Positions 35,900 through 45,462 are shown, counted from the first letter of the stretch. The stretch: 48,886 nucleotides of DNA from an uncultured Loktanella sp. (GCA_937132065.1 CAKZNT010000076.1:1-48886), one strand, 5' to 3'. A program made the numbers and translations. The notes: a model not told the origin generated them from the sequence alone.

Positions 35900-37731
35900 G
35901 ATTCTTGCCCCAAAAATCCGCCAGACTGTCGCGTCCAGAAGGTTGCATATTTACCGCCAAGCGCAAGCAAGGCCTCGTGCGTGCCGTCCTCGACGATCCG
36001 CCCCTGATCCATCACGATGATCCGGTCCATCTCGGCAATCGTGGAAAGGCGGTGCGCGATTGCAATGACGGTTTTACCCGTCATCATGCTTGCGAGTGTC
36101 TGCTGGATGGCAGCCTCGACCTCACTATCAAGCGCACTTGTTGCCTCATCAAGCAAGAGGATCGGCGCGTCTTTCAAAATGACGCGCGCCAGCGCAATCC
36201 GTTGTCGCTGCCCACCCGAAAGCTTAACGCCACGCTCACCAACGCGGGCATCATACCCCTTGTTGCCCTCGCTATCCTCGAGGCCAAGAATAAAGTCGTG
36301 CGCCTCCGCTTTGCGCGCCGCCTCGAACACGTCTTCATCACTGGCCAGCGGCTTGCCGTATAGGATGTTTTCGCGAACAGACCGATGCAAAAGCGCGCTA
36401 TCCTGCTGCACCATTCCAATCGCTTGACGCAAGCTATCTTGCGTAACATTCTGGATCGACTGACCATCAATCAGGATCGCGCCCTGCTCGGCGTCATAAA
36501 ACCGCAAAAGCAGCTTCACGAGGGTCGATTTACCCGCGCCAGATTGGCCCACAAGGCCGACCTTTTGGCCTGCACTGATCGACACATTGATATGATCAAG
36601 GCCACCCGCCGCCTTGCCATAGTGGTGGGACAGGTCCCGTATGTCGACTTCGCCCTTCTCGATCAGCAATGGCTTGGCCGTTTTGTCATCCAACAGGCGG
36701 ATCGGCTGTGCAATCGTCTGCATGCCCTCGGCAACAACGCCCAGCTCGCGGAAGAAATTGGTGAACGCCCACATGATCCAGCCCGACATCGCATTCAGGC
36801 GCAGCGCCAGCGAACTGGCCGCGGCAACGACGCCGACAGTGGCAGAGCCGTCCATCCACAACATGATCGCCCAGCCCGTCACCCCGACAATCAAGAACCC
36901 GTTCAGGATCATCAAGGCAACGTCCATGATCGTATAATAGCGCATTTCGATCTGGAACGTGCGGCGGGTTTCTTCAATCGCTTCCTTGGCATAGCCAATC
37001 TCGTGATCGTGGTGCGCGAACATTTTGACAGAGTGGATATTGGTATAACTATCGACAACACGGCCCGTCACGGCGCTACGGGCATTGGATGCGGCCTCGG
37101 ATGCAGGTGCAATCTTTTTGACCACCCAGCGCAGCAAGACAAGATATGGCACAAGCCAGAACAGCATCGGAATGATCAACCGCGGATCAGCGTCACCCAA
37201 CAAAATTGCCGCGCCGATCAGATAGGCAATCGCAAAGGTAATCGCGTCAAACATCTGAAACACGACCTCACCCGCAGCAGGGGGCGTTTGCATAATGCGG
37301 TTCGCAATACGCCCCGCGAAATCATCTTCGAACCACCCGACCGATTGGCGCAAAACATGCTTATGCGCACGCCAGCGCACCAACGTGCCAAAGTTGGGCA
37401 AGATCGCGTTATTGAGCAGCGCCACCTGAAAAATATGCAAGGCAGGTCTAAAGGTCAGCACAAAGATGGCAACAAGGATCAATTCGACACCGCTGCGCGC
37501 CCAAACCTCGGCTGCTGTGCCAGTCGCCAGAATATCAATCATCCGGCCAATGTAGAAAATCAGCCAGACTTCCATGGCCGCAATCACCACTGACGCGATA
37601 CCCGTCATCCAAAACACTTTTTTGAATGGACGTGCGTATTCAAGCAGAAACGGCAGCAGGCGCTGCGGTGGTGTGTCGGTCTCCTGATACGCGGTATAGG
37701 GATCGACGAGATTTTCAAAATACCGAAACAC
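35896..37731 (-). CDS. ABC exporter half-transporter (membrane plus ATPase), first of a pair
   Basis: 611 residues, the same layout as its neighbour: a six-helix membrane domain with WFEDDFAGRIANRIMQTPPA, then an ATPase domain with GQSGAGKST, VQQDSALLHRS, LSGGQRQRIALARV, ILLLDEATSALD and IAHRLST. The two proteins are clearly paralogous. Both sets of catalytic residues look competent, unlike many heterodimeric exporters in which one site is degenerate. It comes 47 bp after the lysE-type gene in the leftward operon. Lipid A or multidrug export are possible roles. Confidence 0.95.
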   Translation of the reverse strand: MFRYFENLVDPYTAYQETDTPPQRLLPFLLEYARPFKKVFWMTGIASVVIAAMEVWLIFYIGRMIDILATGTAAEVWARSGVELILVAIFVLTFRPALHIFQVALLNNAILPNFGTLVRWRAHKHVLRQSVGWFEDDFAGRIANRIMQTPPAAGEVVFQMFDAITFAIAYLIGAAILLGDADPRLIIPMLFWLVPYLVLLRWVVKKIAPASEAASNARSAVTGRVVDSYTNIHSVKMFAHHDHEIGYAKEAIEETRRTFQIEMRYYTIMDVALMILNGFLIVGVTGWAIMLWMDGSATVGVVAAASSLALRLNAMSGWIMWAFTNFFRELGVVAEGMQTIAQPIRLLDDKTAKPLLIEKGEVDIRDLSHHYGKAAGGLDHINVSISAGQKVGLVGQSGAGKSTLVKLLLRFYDAEQGAILIDGQSIQNVTQDSLRQAIGMVQQDSALLHRSVRENILYGKPLASDEDVFEAARKAEAHDFILGLEDSEGNKGYDARVGERGVKLSGGQRQRIALARVILKDAPILLLDEATSALDSEVEAAIQQTLASMMTGKTVIAIAHRLSTIAEMDRIIVMDQGRIVEDGTHEALLALGGKYATFWTRQSGGFLGQES

Positions 37732-37778
37732 GTCAGTCTGCCTTTGGTTGCATTTGCCACTACATAGCGCGGTTCAAC

Positions 37779-38363
37779 TCAGAGGAAAACCGCCAGCGAG
37801 AAACCCGCCAATGACACCGCCATAATGCGCATGAATATGCGCCATGCAATCGGGTTGGATAGCAGGATCGAAAGCAGTGAACCCGCCCATGTCCAAAACA
37901 GGCAAACGCCCAGATTGATTGTCGAAAACGTCAGCGCAAGATGGCTGGCCTGCGCGAGCGGAGGAAGGGTTGTGACATATGCGGTGGCGCTTAAGGCCAC
38001 GGCCCAGATCTTGGGATTGACCCACTGGAACAACACCGCCTGCATAAACGTGAAAGGACGGTCTGCGCTTGCCTTGCGTTTGCTCGGGTCCGAAAACCAG
38101 AGGTTATAGGCCATCCACAATATCCAACCACAGGCAACGACCTTGAGGATCAGCGTGAGCGCAGGAAAGCGCAACAGCAAGGCGCCAAGCCCGAACCCTG
38201 TGACACCCGCAATGATCCCTACACCAAGAGCCACGCCGAGGATGTGAGGGACCGTTGGCCTAAACCCGAACCGCGCCCCGCTCGCGGTCAGTAAAATCAC
38301 ATTTGGCCCCGGCGAAAACAGCCCAAAGAATACAAAGCCAAAGAGCGGGATCAACTCAATCAA
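37779..38363 (-). CDS. LysE/RhtB-family exporter
   Basis: 194 residues with about six membrane helices and the family start motif GLFSPGPNVILLTASGARFGFR (here about residues 14-35), then QWVNPKIWAVALS. LysE/RhtB proteins export amino acids such as lysine, threonine or homoserine lactones; the substrate is unknown. The start is a TTG that overlaps the cca stop region by 8 bp, and there is no Shine-Dalgarno site (the upstream bases are CCTCC), so translation probably depends on reinitiation after cca. Confidence 0.9.
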   Translation of the reverse strand: MIELIPLFGFVFFGLFSPGPNVILLTASGARFGFRPTVPHILGVALGVGIIAGVTGFGLGALLLRFPALTLILKVVACGWILWMAYNLWFSDPSKRKASADRPFTFMQAVLFQWVNPKIWAVALSATAYVTTLPPLAQASHLALTFSTINLGVCLFWTWAGSLLSILLSNPIAWRIFMRIMAVSLAGFSLAVFL

Positions 38364-39486
38364 GGAGGTCGGCTTTCGTCAACGTAAATGCGGACGCGAT
38401 CCATTTCTCTTGGGCTTCGCGTAGTGCCTGCCCAAGGGCTGCACCTTGTTTTTCGGGCATTAGATCAGCGGCACTCAGCGGAAAAACCTGCTCTGCTGCA
38501 AATTCTATTTTCTCACCCAATGCGGGCGCAAACGGCTGACCCAATGACGCCGCCTCAATCAGCGCGCGATCCATTGCCAGCCCAGCGCCGTGTCGATAAG
38601 CGAGGCCCATCAATCCGTCATCGCCCGTAAGCAACTCAATCCGTTTCTTGTGCGCATTCGTCAGGCGCAGGGCAGTGTGTTCAGCGCCCAGCGCCACAAG
38701 CCGGCGGATCGGATCAGGGGCGACATCCGCTTGCGCCTCGACGTGAACAAGGACACTCAACACCTCGGGCGCGGCGCCTGGCAGCACCGCGCGCAGCACA
38801 CCCCCAGCACCCATCGCCGCAACGGCTGGTGCGGGGTCGGGCGCGCCCAAAAGCTTGAGCAACTCGGCTGTGACCCGCTCTTGTGACAGGCTTTCCAGCC
38901 CATCAGTATTTTGCGCACTTGCCGCAAGGCCGTCCGCATCTATCCCCTCGGACGGATCACCATACCATGCATAAAATCTGAAAAATCGCAGGATGCGCAG
39001 GTAGTCTTCTTTGATCCGCTGCTCGGCATCATCAATGAAGCGAACCCGCCGCGCCATCAGGTCAGGCAGGCCACCAAGCGGATCAGCAACAACGCCATCA
39101 ATATCGCAGTAAAGGGCGTTCATCGTAAAATCCCGCCGCCGCGCGTCTTCGATCATCGTCTTGGCAAAAGCGACAACCGCACGCCGCCCGTCAGTCGCCA
39201 CATCACGGCGGAATGTCGTGATTTCGAACGGAATGTTCTGGGCAACAACCGTGACAGTCCCGTGGTCGATACCTGTCGGGATCACCTTAAGACCAGCGGC
39301 TTTTGCGAGCGTGATGACAGTCTCGGGGTGCGCGTCGGTGCTTAAATCCAGATCGGAAACTGGCGCACCGATCAATGCGTTCCGCACGCAACCACCCACA
39401 AACCACGCCTGATATCCCGCGTCGGTCAGCATCGCACACACCGATTTGGCGGGTCCGTGAAGCCAATCTGCGGTGACCTTTGTCAT
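38356..39486 (-). CDS. cca: CCA tRNA nucleotidyltransferase / poly(A) polymerase family
   Basis: 376 residues from the ATG at 39486 (MTKVTADWLHG), which overlaps the nudix stop by 4 bp; the open frame continues upstream to 39588 but without conservation. Class II nucleotidyltransferase head: FVGGCVRNALIG, DLDLSTDA, DHGTVTVV, FEITTFRRDV, RRDFTMNALYCD, GLPDLMARRVRFI, with IKEDYLRILRFFRFYAWYG. It should add or repair the CCA end of tRNAs, an essential step. The C-terminal helical region is longer than in some relatives and typical of alphaproteobacteria. Confidence 0.93.
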   Translation of the reverse strand: MTKVTADWLHGPAKSVCAMLTDAGYQAWFVGGCVRNALIGAPVSDLDLSTDAHPETVITLAKAAGLKVIPTGIDHGTVTVVAQNIPFEITTFRRDVATDGRRAVVAFAKTMIEDARRRDFTMNALYCDIDGVVADPLGGLPDLMARRVRFIDDAEQRIKEDYLRILRFFRFYAWYGDPSEGIDADGLAASAQNTDGLESLSQERVTAELLKLLGAPDPAPAVAAMGAGGVLRAVLPGAAPEVLSVLVHVEAQADVAPDPIRRLVALGAEHTALRLTNAHKKRIELLTGDDGLMGLAYRHGAGLAMDRALIEAASLGQPFAPALGEKIEFAAEQVFPLSAADLMPEKQGAALGQALREAQEKWIASAFTLTKADLLD

Positions 39487-40094
39487 GACATGCGCTCCGC
39501 TAGACCGCGCAGAATGCGGGCCGTTGCGCCCCAGATATAATAGGGACCAAACGGCACTGTATAGTAGTAGCGCATTTTGCCCTGCCAAATACGGCCCTCA
39601 ACCCGAAATCTTGCGCGATCAACGAGATGGGACAACGGGACATCAAAGACTTCGCTGACCTCACCCGCCTCGGGGGTCGGCTCAAATGGGCCACGCACAA
39701 TCGCAAGCACAGGGGTAATCGCATACCCCGTAACGGTCTCATGCGCATGCAAGGCGCCGACGACATCGACCTGCGCAGGGTCAAGCCCGATCTCTTCATG
39801 CGCCTCGCGCAGCGCGGCGGCAATGGGGTCAGCATCGGTTGGGTCTTGCTTGCCGCCTGCAAACGCGATCTGACCTGCGTGATGTTTCAGTCGGGCCGAA
39901 CGGGTGGTCAAAATGACAGCTTCGCTATCCTCCCGCACCGCGATCAAAACAGCGGCGGGGGTAAGGCGGCGCCCCGCAGGTAACGCAATATCACCGTTAA
40001 GGTCAAAGTCGGAAGATGCGCTGCCCGCATGAGCCAGCGCATCCAATAGTCGTGTGCGAAGATCAGGCCTCGTCACTCTTTGCCTCGAACCCAA
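39483..40094 (-). CDS. CoA-type nudix hydrolase (NudL/NUDT7-like)
   Basis: 203 residues. The signature for coenzyme A pyrophosphatases, LKHHAGQIAFAGGKQDPTDAD, precedes the nudix box (GGKQDPTDADPIAAALREAHEEIG), pointing to hydrolysis of CoA or acyl-CoA. A GTG at 40076 (VTRPDLRTRLL), preceded by GAGG, is a better start than the ATG at 40094, which lies deep inside hslO. It overlaps hslO before it and cca after it, so it is tightly embedded in the operon. Confidence 0.9.
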   Translation of the reverse strand: MGSRQRVTRPDLRTRLLDALAHAGSASSDFDLNGDIALPAGRRLTPAAVLIAVREDSEAVILTTRSARLKHHAGQIAFAGGKQDPTDADPIAAALREAHEEIGLDPAQVDVVGALHAHETVTGYAITPVLAIVRGPFEPTPEAGEVSEVFDVPLSHLVDRARFRVEGRIWQGKMRYYYTVPFGPYYIWGATARILRGLAERMS

Positions 40095-41052
40095 GCGTGT
40101 CGGGCTGGAAAACGTAATGCGAACCGCAGAACTGGCAATCGGCCGTGACTGTCCCCTCGTCGGTGATCATATGCGCGATATCTTTCGCAGAGTAGATCGA
40201 CAGCGACTGGCGCACGCGATCCTCAGAGCAAGTGCAGCCGAACTTCACGGGCTGGGCGTCATAAATGCGCGGCTGCTCCTCATGGAACAAACGCACCAAA
40301 AGCTCGCTCGGCGTGATCGTAGGGCCAATCAGTTCGAGCGCATCAACCGTATCCAAGAGCGTATTGGCACGGGTCCAGTTTTCACCTTCGACCTCGTCAA
40401 GAATATCCTCGGGCAGCAGCACGCCATCCTCGCCAGAACCGCCATCACCTTTCAGCTCAGGAGATGCCTTTGGCATGTGCTGCAGCAAGACACCACCAGC
40501 ACGCCAGTGCTCGGCTTCGCCGCGAATTTTGCTCCGGCCAAAGGTCAATTCAAAACGGGTCGGGATCTGCTCGGACTGAGCAAAATACGTTTCGGCACAT
40601 TTCGACAGCGAGCTACCCGCAAGCGGGGTAACACCCTGATAAGGGGTCATGTCAGGGCCCTGATCAATCAGGATCGCAAAATACCCTTTGCCGATCTGGC
40701 TAAACGGGATCGCATTCAGGTTGATCGTATCTTCGTCATAGCTGGCATAGGCGCGGATACGGGCAGGCGCACCATCGTCGGTTGGACCATAGTAATCAGT
40801 CGCAATAAAACGGATCGGACCGTCGCCGCGCACCTGAAGTGACAGCTTCCAACGCAACTTCATTGATTGACCGATAAGCGCCGTTAGCAAAGCCATCTCT
40901 GCCACAAGCCCCTCAATCGCCGGGGGATAGTCGTGCTGACGCAAAACCTCTTCCAAGGTTCCGTCAAGACGGGCCACGCGACCGCGAATATCGGAGGCGT
41001 CGAGTTGGAATGGCAGGACTGTATCGTCCCAAGCAATTTTGCTGGTCGTCAT
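40063..41052 (-). CDS. hslO: Redox-regulated chaperone Hsp33
   Basis: 329 residues. Hsp33 is a holdase activated by oxidation. The N-terminal domain (LDASDIRGRVARLDGTL) and middle folding domain precede a C-terminal zinc site with four cysteines in CxC and CxxC spacing (GCTCSEDRV about residue 274, CQFCGSHYVF about 309). Oxidation of these cysteines releases zinc and switches the chaperone on. First gene of the operon running down to 32861, divergent from a nudix gene at 41130. Confidence 0.95.
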   Translation of the reverse strand: MTTSKIAWDDTVLPFQLDASDIRGRVARLDGTLEEVLRQHDYPPAIEGLVAEMALLTALIGQSMKLRWKLSLQVRGDGPIRFIATDYYGPTDDGAPARIRAYASYDEDTINLNAIPFSQIGKGYFAILIDQGPDMTPYQGVTPLAGSSLSKCAETYFAQSEQIPTRFELTFGRSKIRGEAEHWRAGGVLLQHMPKASPELKGDGGSGEDGVLLPEDILDEVEGENWTRANTLLDTVDALELIGPTITPSELLVRLFHEEQPRIYDAQPVKFGCTCSEDRVRQSLSIYSAKDIAHMITDEGTVTADCQFCGSHYVFQPDTLGFEAKSDEA

Positions 41053-41129
41053 GGGCTTTCCTTACATGTGCGGAATTGGCATACATTGCCTATATAGGTG
41101 CGGCAAGAGCGCGTCCAAGGGGTGAAGCG

Positions 41130-41567
41130 ATGATCAAACGGTATGGCAACTCGCCAAAGACTGGCGAAACCTATCAATTGCGAGCGGGTGCTTATGCAAT
41201 CCTGCCGCACGCGGGGCAACTCTTGCTGACATTCCAAGGGGCGCCGCACTACGAATTCCAGCTACCTGGTGGCGGGATTGACGCAGGCGAAAGCCCAATT
41301 CAGGCGCTTCATCGCGAAGTGTTCGAAGAGACGGGATGGCGGATCGCAAGGCCGCGCCGCCTTGGTGCTTTCCGCCGATTTGTCTGGATGCCCGAATACG
41401 GGATTCACGCCGAAAAACTGTGCCACATCTACACCGCCCTGCCCGTTCGCCGGCATGGCCCGCCCCGCGAGGAAGGCCATGCAGCCGTTTGGATGGACGT
41501 TAGCGATGCAATTCAGGAATTGGCCAATGACGGTGATGCATCATTTGTGGCCAACCTGAGTTTCTAG
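41130..41567 (+). CDS. Nudix hydrolase
   Basis: 145 residues from the ATG at 41130, preceded by AAGGGG; an earlier in-frame ATG at 41010 would overlap hslO. The nudix box (GGGIDAGESPIQALHREVFE then ETGW, about residues 47-70) is complete. The N-terminus (KTGETYQLRAGAYAIL) and an FVWMPEYGIHAEK segment are conserved in a Rhodobacteraceae nudix group. The substrate is unknown. A CCTATATAGG palindrome 30 bp upstream (41089-41098) may be the -10 region. The stop lies 2 bp from that of the convergent membrane-protein gene. Confidence 0.9.
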   Translation: MIKRYGNSPKTGETYQLRAGAYAILPHAGQLLLTFQGAPHYEFQLPGGGIDAGESPIQALHREVFEETGWRIARPRRLGAFRRFVWMPEYGIHAEKLCHIYTALPVRRHGPPREEGHAAVWMDVSDAIQELANDGDASFVANLSF

Positions 41568-41569
41568 GA

Positions 41570-42340
41570 TCAATCAACGAGCGGACGACCCTCGATGAGG
41601 TGACCATAAAGTGTTGTCAGGATGGACAGCCCGACCATGATCGTGATCCACTGCAACACCACATCGACAACAAAGCCAAGGATCGGCGCAGCAGTGTAAA
41701 CACCAGCAAGCAAGAATGCTGGCACGATATTGATCGCCATCAGCATCAATGAAACACCAAAGATTGTGCCAGATACATCTGCGGTTGCGGACCATGCCTC
41801 CTTCAGCGACATACCTTTACCAATTGCCGTAGCAGGCAACGCAATCGCCCAGCGCATCCAGAAATACGCAACAATCGTCAAACCGCAAAGCATGGCAATC
41901 AACGGAATGACAAGCGACCCTGACGCGAACGGCGCGGCAATCAGGCCGACAACAAACATCACAGGAATCGCGACCAGAAACACGACAAAACCAAGCCACA
42001 TGCTCCGCCCCACATATGGCCAGATCGGACGGCCAGCCACCGCTGGAATCAATGCGGTGTATTCTTCCTTGAGAATAAAGCGATGCCACGACACAGCGAC
42101 CCATCCAAAGACGAAAATCGCGAATACCAGCAGAGCAATCAAAAGCAAAACAGTCATAGCCGACACAGAGTCGCTAGAAACCGCGCTTGGATCATAGCCC
42201 GCCATCGGCAGGCCGCTAATTGAAAAAATGACCATCGCTGCAATCATCAAAATCCCGTAAGGGATGATGGAAACCTTGAGTGCTTGCCCAAGGTTCGCGA
42301 AAATCATCGCGAATGAATGTCGAATTAAATGCCAAGCCAT
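41570..42340 (-). CDS. Integral membrane protein of unknown function
   Basis: 256 residues, mostly hydrophobic, with about six predicted membrane segments (near 20-40, 62-85, 112-135, 140-162, 188-212, 220-245). It starts MAWHLIRHSFAMIFANLGQA and has a cytoplasmic-type RFILKEEY loop and the segment KGMSLKEAWSATA between helices. The last motif resembles the DUF/YciC-like and glycerophosphodiesterase-type membrane domains, but no catalytic motif is present. GAGGAAG precedes the ATG. Divergent from argG, convergent with the nudix gene. I cannot assign a function. Confidence 0.75.
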   Translation of the reverse strand: MAWHLIRHSFAMIFANLGQALKVSIIPYGILMIAAMVIFSISGLPMAGYDPSAVSSDSVSAMTVLLLIALLVFAIFVFGWVAVSWHRFILKEEYTALIPAVAGRPIWPYVGRSMWLGFVVFLVAIPVMFVVGLIAAPFASGSLVIPLIAMLCGLTIVAYFWMRWAIALPATAIGKGMSLKEAWSATADVSGTIFGVSLMLMAINIVPAFLLAGVYTAAPILGFVVDVVLQWITIMVGLSILTTLYGHLIEGRPLVD

Positions 42341-42472
42341 GAAAATCTTCCTCTAAATGAACTTTGATACTGGTTACATCACCTACGGTTTCCGTCAACG
42401 CCCTATCCTTGCACGACCTCGCAAAAACAGGTATCGCGCCTATAAATAACGCATCAATTAAGGGCTAAAAAC

Positions 42473-43693
42473 ATGACTGCTCCGAAAAAAGTTGTTCTCG
42501 CATATTCTGGTGGTCTGGATACCTCGATCATTCTGAAGTGGCTGCAGACCGAATACAATTGTGAGGTGGTGACGTTTACCGCCGATTTGGGGCAGGGCGA
42601 AGAACTTGAGCCAGCGCGCGCCAAGGCCGAAATGATGGGCGCATCTGCGATCTATATCGAAGACCTGCGCGAAGAGTTCGTGCGCGATTTCGTGTTTCCG
42701 ATGTTCCGTGCCAATGCGGTTTACGAGGGCATCTATCTGCTCGGCACGTCGATTGCCCGCCCGTTGATTTCCAAGCGTCTAGTTGAAATTGCAGCCCTCG
42801 AAGGCGCCGATGCGGTGTCTCACGGCGCAACTGGCAAGGGCAACGATCAGGTCCGCTTTGAGTTGGCGGCCTACGCGCTGAACCCAGAAATCAAGGTTAT
42901 CGCGCCTTGGCGTGAGTGGGATTTGACAAGCCGCACACGCTTGCTGGAATTCGCAGAAAAGAACCAGATTCCCGTTGCAAAAGACAAGCGCGGCGAAGCA
43001 CCGTTCTCGGTTGATGCGAACCTTTTGCACACCTCGTCCGAGGGCAAGGTTTTGGAAGATCCGGCAATCGAAGCGCCAGAATACGTCTACCAGCGCACCG
43101 TGTCCCCAGAGGACGCGCCGAACACGCCAGAGATGGTTGAGATCGGTTTTGAGCGGGGCGATGCAGTGTCTATTAACGGCGAATTGATGTCTCCCGCGAC
43201 GATCCTCACCAAGCTAAACGAACTTGGTGGCAAGCATGGTGTTGGTCGTTTGGACCTCGTCGAGAACCGCTTTGTTGGTATGAAATCACGCGGCATCTAC
43301 GAAACGCCCGGCGGAACTGTCTTGCTGGAAGCCCACCGCGGTATCGAGCAGATCACGCTCGATTCTGGTGCAGGTCACCTGAAAGACAGCATTATGCCGC
43401 GCTACGCGGAGCTGATTTACAACGGTTTCTGGTTCTCTCCAGAGCGCGAAATGATGCAGGCGATGATCGACAAATCACAAGAGCACGTCAGCGGCACTGT
43501 GCGCGTGAAGCTCTATAAAGGCTCCGTTTCAACAGTGGCCCGTTGGTCCGAAAACAGTCTCTATTCCGAGGCACATGTGACATTTGAAGAGGATGCGGGC
43601 GCTTACGACCAGACAGATGCGCAAGGCTTTATCCAGCTCAACGCATTGCGCCTGAAGCTGATCGCCGCGCGGAACCGTCGCGCTAAGTCCTAA
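42473..43693 (+). CDS. argG: Argininosuccinate synthase
   Basis: 406 residues. ArgG joins citrulline and aspartate with ATP, the penultimate step to arginine. Seen: the ATP-binding P-loop AYSGGLDTS (residues 10-18), [46 protein letters not shown] and the PSB-type C-terminal region with [18 protein letters not shown] precedes the ATG. A TATAAA at 42441-42446 is a plausible -10 for the divergent 132-bp region. Monocistronic; its stop overlaps the convergent sulfotransferase gene by 4 bp. Confidence 0.98.
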   Translation: MTAPKKVVLAYSGGLDTSIILKWLQTEYNCEVVTFTADLGQGEELEPARAKAEMMGASAIYIEDLREEFVRDFVFPMFRANAVYEGIYLLGTSIARPLISKRLVEIAALEGADAVSHGATGKGNDQVRFELAAYALNPEIKVIAPWREWDLTSRTRLLEFAEKNQIPVAKDKRGEAPFSVDANLLHTSSEGKVLEDPAIEAPEYVYQRTVSPEDAPNTPEMVEIGFERGDAVSINGELMSPATILTKLNELGGKHGVGRLDLVENRFVGMKSRGIYETPGGTVLLEAHRGIEQITLDSGAGHLKDSIMPRYAELIYNGFWFSPEREMMQAMIDKSQEHVSGTVRVKLYKGSVSTVARWSENSLYSEAHVTFEEDAGAYDQTDAQGFIQLNALRLKLIAARNRRAKS

Positions 43694-44391
43694 ATCTTGT
43701 GCGCTGCCATTTTTTCATAATATGGCAGCGCATTTTCCATCAGGCGATGGTCGCGATCTGACAGCTCGGGCAATGGCCCCTCGGCCCCTGCGAAGCCTGT
43801 CGAGAGATGCACAGCATTATACCAATGCGCGGCCCAAACACCGTCATCCGCGCGCGGCCCTGCGGGCCAAGAAAGCATCGCTGGATCAAACGGTAAATCA
43901 ATCACGTCACACAGTTTTTTCAGTGTCTTTTCAGGGTCTTGGCGAACATCGGCGCTGTCGATGACAACACCGCCAAACGCGTCAAATAACTCTGCTTGCT
44001 GGCGAAAACCGATATCGTCATCGGTCACGTCATCACGCTTTGCGCCGTAGCTTGCGATCACGCGCGCAGGATGGCGGATCAGGTGCACATTCACGCAGTC
44101 GCGCGCCCAGTCGGTCGGCATGCCTTCGATCATGTGATGCGGCATATGTTTCATGTAGATATGCGGCTTTTGGGCAAGAATAGTGTCTAAACAGCGCGCG
44201 GCGACCTTAGCGGGATCAGCCTCGTGGGCGGCAATAATTTCGGCTGCCATCGGGTGATCCGCGCCTGTTTTGGCCAAGTATGGCGCATAAAACGGCTCAT
44301 CCCAGATTGCGAAGTCGGCACGGTTGCCGAAGGCATACATCATTGCCGTTGAAAGGTTTCGCGGCCCTGACCACATCGCTATTCGCATCAC
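43690..44391 (-). CDS. Sulfotransferase-family protein
   Basis: 233 residues. An N-terminal phosphate-binding loop ([20 protein letters not shown], residues about 5-24) and [15 protein letters not shown] (about 107-121) correspond to the two PAPS-contact motifs of sulfotransferases. DEPFYAPYL and KHMPHHM are also typical of this small bacterial group. The substrate is unknown; activity as a true sulfotransferase is inferred. It follows the class IV aminotransferase gene by 34 bp, an association I recall from other Rhodobacteraceae. A GTGCAC triplet lies 19-46 bp upstream of its start. Confidence 0.82.
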   Translation of the reverse strand: MMRIAMWSGPRNLSTAMMYAFGNRADFAIWDEPFYAPYLAKTGADHPMAAEIIAAHEADPAKVAARCLDTILAQKPHIYMKHMPHHMIEGMPTDWARDCVNVHLIRHPARVIASYGAKRDDVTDDDIGFRQQAELFDAFGGVVIDSADVRQDPEKTLKKLCDVIDLPFDPAMLSWPAGPRADDGVWAAHWYNAVHLSTGFAGAEGPLPELSDRDHRLMENALPYYEKMAAHKI

Positions 44392-44409
44392 TTTTCCCCT
44401 GTTTTATCC

Positions 44410-44437
44410 GTGCACCGCACGTGCACTACCCGTGCAC
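44410..44437. repeat. GTGCAC triplet, 11-bp period (copy B)
   Basis: GTGCAC at 44410, 44421 and 44432, each 11 bp apart, with 5-bp spacers CGCAC and TACCC. The third copy codes for Val-His just before the end of the aminotransferase, the second overlaps its stop codon and the first is intergenic. The same design is seen at 18483-18510 with different spacers. Confidence 0.7.
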
Positions 44438-45325
44438 CAAGTCGGCGTAAAGCTTGCGAATGCGGGTTGTCATCGGGCCGAGTTCGCCCGAGCCAATCAC
44501 GCGCCCGTCAAGCGAGTGAACCGGAGTCTGTGCGCCAAACGTGCCTGTCAGGAATGCCTCATCCGCGCCGTAAGTATCCACCAGACTAAAGTTGCGCTCG
44601 AAAACAGGGATGTCATTGGCGCGACAAAGGTCGATGACCTTTTGACGGGTGATCCCGTTCATGCAGTAATCCCCCGTGCTGGTCCAAACCGCGCCCTTGC
44701 GCACAATGAAAAAGTTACAAGCGTTCGTTGTGTTCACGAATCCATTGATATCCAGCATCAACGCCTCATCCGCGCCCGCCTTTTGGGCGGCGATGCAGGC
44801 AAGGATGCAGTTCAGCTTGGAGTGGCTGTTAAGCTTCGGGTCTTGGGTCATCGGCAGGCCGCGCAGATGCGGCACAGTCGCAAGTGTAATCGGGCGCGGC
44901 AATTTGGGGCGCGAATGCTCCATGATTATCACCATTGTCGGCCCTGATTGTGACAGGGACGGATGCTGGAACGGCAACACCTTAACGCCCCGTGTGATCA
45001 TCAGGCGCGCATGGGCGTGATCGGTCATTCCATTGGCTTTTTGTGTCTCTAACAAGGCGGAAATGACGCCATTTCGATCCATCCCGATATCAAGATCAAT
45101 GGCCTTTGCAGCCTCGAATAGCCGATCCATATGCTCGTCGAGGAACGTCCATTTGTTGTCGTGCAGACGCAGCCCCTCCCAGACACCATCCCCAAGCATG
45201 AACCCGCTGTCATAAACGCTCACTTTCGCGTCATTCTTTGGCACGATCTTGCCGTCGACGTAGATGAGGATTTCCGCATTGCGCGCATCTTCCTCGGCTT
45301 GGTGCGTTGTGACGTGGTCTTGCAT
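44426..45325 (-). CDS. Class IV aminotransferase (branched-chain / D-amino acid type)
   Basis: 299 residues from the ATG at 45325, preceded by AAGGAG; the open frame extends to 45463 without a good start and would overlap the msrA gene's start. Fold type IV PLP enzyme: VSVYDSGFMLGDGVWEGLRL (about 34-53), the PLP lysine in NSHSKLNCILA (about 164-174), GFVNTTNACNFFIV and FLTGTFGAQTPV. It could act on branched-chain amino acids or D-alanine/D-glutamate; reading alone does not decide. The last codons lie inside a GTGCAC triplet. Upstream partner of the sulfotransferase-like gene. Confidence 0.9.
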   Translation of the reverse strand: MQDHVTTHQAEEDARNAEILIYVDGKIVPKNDAKVSVYDSGFMLGDGVWEGLRLHDNKWTFLDEHMDRLFEAAKAIDLDIGMDRNGVISALLETQKANGMTDHAHARLMITRGVKVLPFQHPSLSQSGPTMVIIMEHSRPKLPRPITLATVPHLRGLPMTQDPKLNSHSKLNCILACIAAQKAGADEALMLDINGFVNTTNACNFFIVRKGAVWTSTGDYCMNGITRQKVIDLCRANDIPVFERNFSLVDTYGADEAFLTGTFGAQTPVHSLDGRVIGSGELGPMTTRIRKLYADLVHG

Positions 45326-45462
45326 CTTGATCTCCTTGGTTATGGCCACGCTAGGGCGGCCACCCAAATGTTCCAAGAGGTAAAGAGCGCGTGAGCTCAC
45401 TGTCGCGTGAATTGCGTTACTTGCGCCAAGGCGAAAGGGTGGTGTCAAACAGGAGTAGTCCA

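Noticed and set aside
36385..37593. 402-codon open frame antisense to the first ABC exporter
   Set aside because: Contained in a gene with all ABC motifs; the antisense product is low in structure and rich in Arg, His and Gln.
34067..37731. Long similar stretches in the two ABC exporter genes as a DNA repeat
   Set aside because: Similarity is at conserved protein motifs of paralogues; flanks and spacers differ, so it is not a recent duplication.
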